Source: Spirochaetaceae bacterium
Lineage (GTDB): Bacteria > Spirochaetota > Spirochaetia > SZUA-6 > Fen-1364
DNA length: 15,336 nucleotides
Assembly: GCA_003141795.1 (NCBI GenBank)
Contig: PLNO01000341.1
Location: 17,399 to 32,734 of the forward strand
Direction: 5' to 3'
Both the position numbers and the translations under genes were made by a program. Shown here piece by piece: positions 13,510-15,336 of the stretch (its first letter is position 1; every line of letters starts with the position of its first letter). The notes beneath the pieces are model-generated. The model did not search any database, was not told the origin of the DNA, and saw nothing but the letters and a program-made list of their open reading frames with translations.

Positions 13510-14370
13510 TCACGTCGATTGCATGAGTCGTGGCGCGTTCGCACCAAGCACAAGAGGCTCCACATCCGCGAAGCTGCCGATGAGGAGGTCGGCACCGCCG
13601 CGCACTGCCCTGTGCTCCCCAAGAGTCCGCCGATCGATCGCGGCGAGCGCGGTCATGAACCCACAGCGCGCTGCTGGGACCATGTCGTTGAGCGGATCAT
13701 TGCCAATAAAGAGAACCTCCCTCTTGCGTATCCCCCGCGCCCGCAGGCGGTTCGCGATGAGACCGAAGAGTCGCTGCGAGGGCTTTGCTTCCCCGTGCTG
13801 GAAAGAATACAGGCACAAATCGGGGGAGAACCCCGCCGCTTCGAGGGAGCGTCCAAAGAGGGCGTCGAAAAACAGTGGGGTATAGAACTGCGCATTGGAG
13901 ACGATCCCGAGCACCACGCCCTGCCGCGCCAGGGCGGCGAGAAGACGACGCGCGCCGGGCATCGGCCATGCGGGACTGTTCGCCAGTTCATACTCCACGA
14001 TAAGCTCACGCAGATCCTCTGTGAGGGAGTGGGTGACGATTCCGCGCCAGATGGCCTCGATTCGTACTTCGGGATAGTCAATGCCGGTGGCTCGCATCCG
14101 TGCTTGGGCGGAGCGAATTGCCGTATCCAGAAGTTCGGCCAGGCGGGGGGGGGTGATCTTGACCTTGCGCCGCAATAGCAGGCGGGCAATCGCCCTCGCC
14201 CTGGCGGGAGAGTGACCACGTGCTTTCCGGTGCAGGAGAAGGGTGCCGTACATGTCGAACAGCACGGCCCGCGGTAACCGGGGAAGCGAACCCGACGAGC
14301 GGACCCCCGTGGGGAGCGCTCGAAACCGGCGGGATTGCCTTCGGATCAATGCGAGGATTGCCTCGTCCAC
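13510..14370 (-). CDS. HAD-superfamily hydrolase with DxYGT motif (286 aa)
   Basis: HAD fold with alpha-helical cap. Motif I is LFDMYGTLL, with nucleophile D39 but Tyr41 where phosphatases have the second Asp; motif II IVSN (S158); motif III GEAKPS (K196); motif IV FIGNDPLNDM (D225, D229). The Tyr is typical of L-2-haloacid-dehalogenase-like members and of many uncharacterised HADs, while motif IV looks phosphatase-like, so a sugar-phosphate phosphatase role is possible but unproven. The first 33 residues form a basic extension before the core. GTG 14370 is the start: GAGG (14380-14377) overlaps the end of the upstream glycosyltransferase gene, and the intergenic gap is 3 nt. A 9-nt poly-C tract lies in the coding strand at 14153-14145. 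In the operon it would dephosphorylate a glycoside phosphate made by a glycosyltransferase (inference from context). Confidence 0.85.
   Translation of the reverse strand: MDEAILALIRRQSRRFRALPTGVRSSGSLPRLPRAVLFDMYGTLLLHRKARGHSPARARAIARLLLRRKVKITPPRLAELLDTAIRSAQARMRATGIDYPEVRIEAIWRGIVTHSLTEDLRELIVEYELANSPAWPMPGARRLLAALARQGVVLGIVSNAQFYTPLFFDALFGRSLEAAGFSPDLCLYSFQHGEAKPSQRLFGLIANRLRARGIRKREVLFIGNDPLNDMVPAARCGFMTALAAIDRRTLGEHRAVRGGADLLIGSFADVEPLVLGANAPRLMQST
14145..14153 (-). repeat. Homopolymer of nine C in the HAD coding strand
   Basis: The + strand reads nine G, flanked by C and T. In the coding strand it spans the codons for Thr73-Pro74-Pro75-Arg76. It is the longest homopolymer noticed in the window and lies early in the gene; a one-base change would truncate the protein. 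Confidence 0.9.
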
Positions 14371-14373
14371 TCT

Positions 14374-15336
14374 TCACCTCTGCTCCAGCATCCGGAACCT
14401 TTCCGGCCGCAGGAAGGTTTCCAGGAGCGCTGCACGGTCAATCGCCTGGGACACGCTCTGTCGCAGTACGCGCGCATAGATCCCTTCCAGTAGAGCAGCA
14501 TACGCTGAAGCGCCGAACCGCAAGAGAACGAGTTCCCGATTCCGGGCGATCATTGCCTCATCCGGGGCCCCAAGGCACGTGCGCAAATCCGCGTGTGCTT
14601 CTGCGCTCTGAAGGACCTTCTCCCGCTCGGCGCCGCTCTCGTGCACGCGAAGAATGGCCTCGCGCTGCGCCGGTTCGTCGAGGAACGCGAAATCGATCAA
14701 CCCGTCTTTCGTGATCGCCTTCCAGGCGTGCCGGACTTCGCGCTCATCTATGTTCCTTTCAAAGCTTGTGAAGTAGGCCTTCAAGGCGTTTCCCCACCGT
14801 GTCGCCATCGCGCTGGCGTCGAAGGTGGAGAGTTGCACCGGGAGGGAGCCGTAGAGGCTGGGAAAGCGAAGACCAGCCGCCTCGAAGTCCCGGCATACAT
14901 GGGGGACTCGCCTCCCCAGAACCGCCCGACCCGCCGTGAATGGCTCCAGGAACGCAAAACCGAATCCCTCATTCACGCTGGTCGTCACCGCCGCGTCGGC
15001 ACCGGCCAGCAGGTCGGAGAGGTCGCGTCCCCGCCCCGCGTCGAATGTGACTTGCAGGTGCCGCGAGAGTGAGAACCCCTTCCAGTCCTCGTAGAGCGCC
15101 CGGTCTGCCGCATTGCTCGGGGCAAGCGTCACCACGAGGTCTGCCGGGAGCAGGAGGGAGAGCAGAATGGCCTCCCCAAGGTTCTTCCTTCGGATGGCCC
15201 GCACCGGGTACAAAAGGGCGCGCGGTCCGGTCGGTGATGACTCCCGCCCGCGCGGCTCGATCGGGCGGACTTCGTTGAACATGAGGTGCAGCCCCTCCGG
15301 GAGGAGGCCCGCATGCAGGAGGGCATCCCTGTCCCT
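14374..15336 (-). CDS. GT4-like glycosyltransferase, C-terminal part (5' end outside the window)
   Basis: The frame is open without a stop to the right edge (visible reading begins RDRDALLHAGLLPEG), so the ATG at 15282 is internal and the gene is truncated by the window; 320 residues are visible. This is the donor-binding half of a GT-B enzyme: LLYPVRAIRRKN corresponds to the donor-phosphate R/K region, and TSVNEGFGFAFLEPF contains the E-x7-E motif. A longer than usual helical C-terminal extension (over 150 residues after the motif) follows, rich in charged residues. The acceptor half, which would show the substrate, is missing. It is followed after 3 nt by the HAD gene. With the second GT4 gene at 10357-11679 it gives the operon two GT-B glycosyltransferases of unlike sequence, so successive or alternative transfer steps are possible. 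Confidence 0.85.
   Translation of the reverse strand, partial: RDRDALLHAGLLPEGLHLMFNEVRPIEPRGRESSPTGPRALLYPVRAIRRKNLGEAILLSLLLPADLVVTLAPSNAADRALYEDWKGFSLSRHLQVTFDAGRGRDLSDLLAGADAAVTTSVNEGFGFAFLEPFTAGRAVLGRRVPHVCRDFEAAGLRFPSLYGSLPVQLSTFDASAMATRWGNALKAYFTSFERNIDEREVRHAWKAITKDGLIDFAFLDEPAQREAILRVHESGAEREKVLQSAEAHADLRTCLGAPDEAMIARNRELVLLRFGASAYAALLEGIYARVLRQSVSQAIDRAALLETFLRPERFRMLEQR

Noticed and set aside
13261..14178. + strand ORF (305 codons) opposite the HAD gene
   Set aside because: Arg/Ser/Pro-rich low-complexity translation; the opposite strand carries intact HAD motifs.

Overview
The window most likely comes from a GC-rich spirochaete (Spirochaetota). The best clue is the C-terminal OmpA domain of the 1532-aa protein: it ends in a WKDRRVEFIL signature and has a long insertion plus a lost Asp at the canonical diaminopimelate-binding site, a pattern I associate with Treponema/Spirochaeta OmpA-like proteins, whose peptidoglycan carries ornithine. 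The same protein begins with a beta-barrel-like region resembling the spirochaetal UPF0164/FadL-like group. The assignment is an inference; no rRNA, tRNA or other marker gene is present.

Layout. Genes on the + strand fill 59-10258 and genes on the - strand fill 10357-15336; the two blocks converge on a 98-bp gap holding a perfect 9-bp-stem hairpin. The + block has three parts. (1) 59-1153: a two-helix membrane protein of unknown function and a small lipoprotein. (2) 1260-4509: a large multidomain protein (metallo-beta-lactamase fold, two cNMP-binding-like domains, degenerate hemerythrin-like domain) followed 7 nt later by a NarL/FixJ response regulator; the pair looks like one signalling unit, without a histidine kinase in the window. 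(3) 4882-10258: a tandem PRC-barrel protein, then 37 nt later the giant surface/periplasmic protein (signal peptide, barrel-like region, ten Ig-like units in a strikingly regular alternating A/B pattern, OmpA-like domain). The 372 bp between parts 2 and 3 contain only a weak terminator candidate and a 14-codon ORF.

The - block is a tight carbohydrate operon read from the right edge leftwards: GT4-like glycosyltransferase (5' end outside the window), HAD-superfamily protein, GH13 sucrose-phosphorylase-like enzyme (GH13_18 type), and a second GT4 glycosyltransferase. Junctions are a 3-nt gap, a 46-nt leader holding a 6-codon ORF, and a 4-nt overlap. The mix of synthetic glycosyltransferases, a possible phosphatase and a phosphorylase suggests synthesis and recycling of a small glycoside such as glucosylglycerate or a sucrose-like solute; the exact substrate cannot be read from sequence.

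The items most worth following up are the MBL/cNMP/hemerythrin fusion that has lost exactly the two histidines of the O2-binding iron, the 10-Ig OM-to-peptidoglycan protein, and the glycoside operon with its Tyr-substituted HAD enzyme, 9-nt poly-C tract and mini-ORF leader. No mobile element, CRISPR array or RNA gene was seen.
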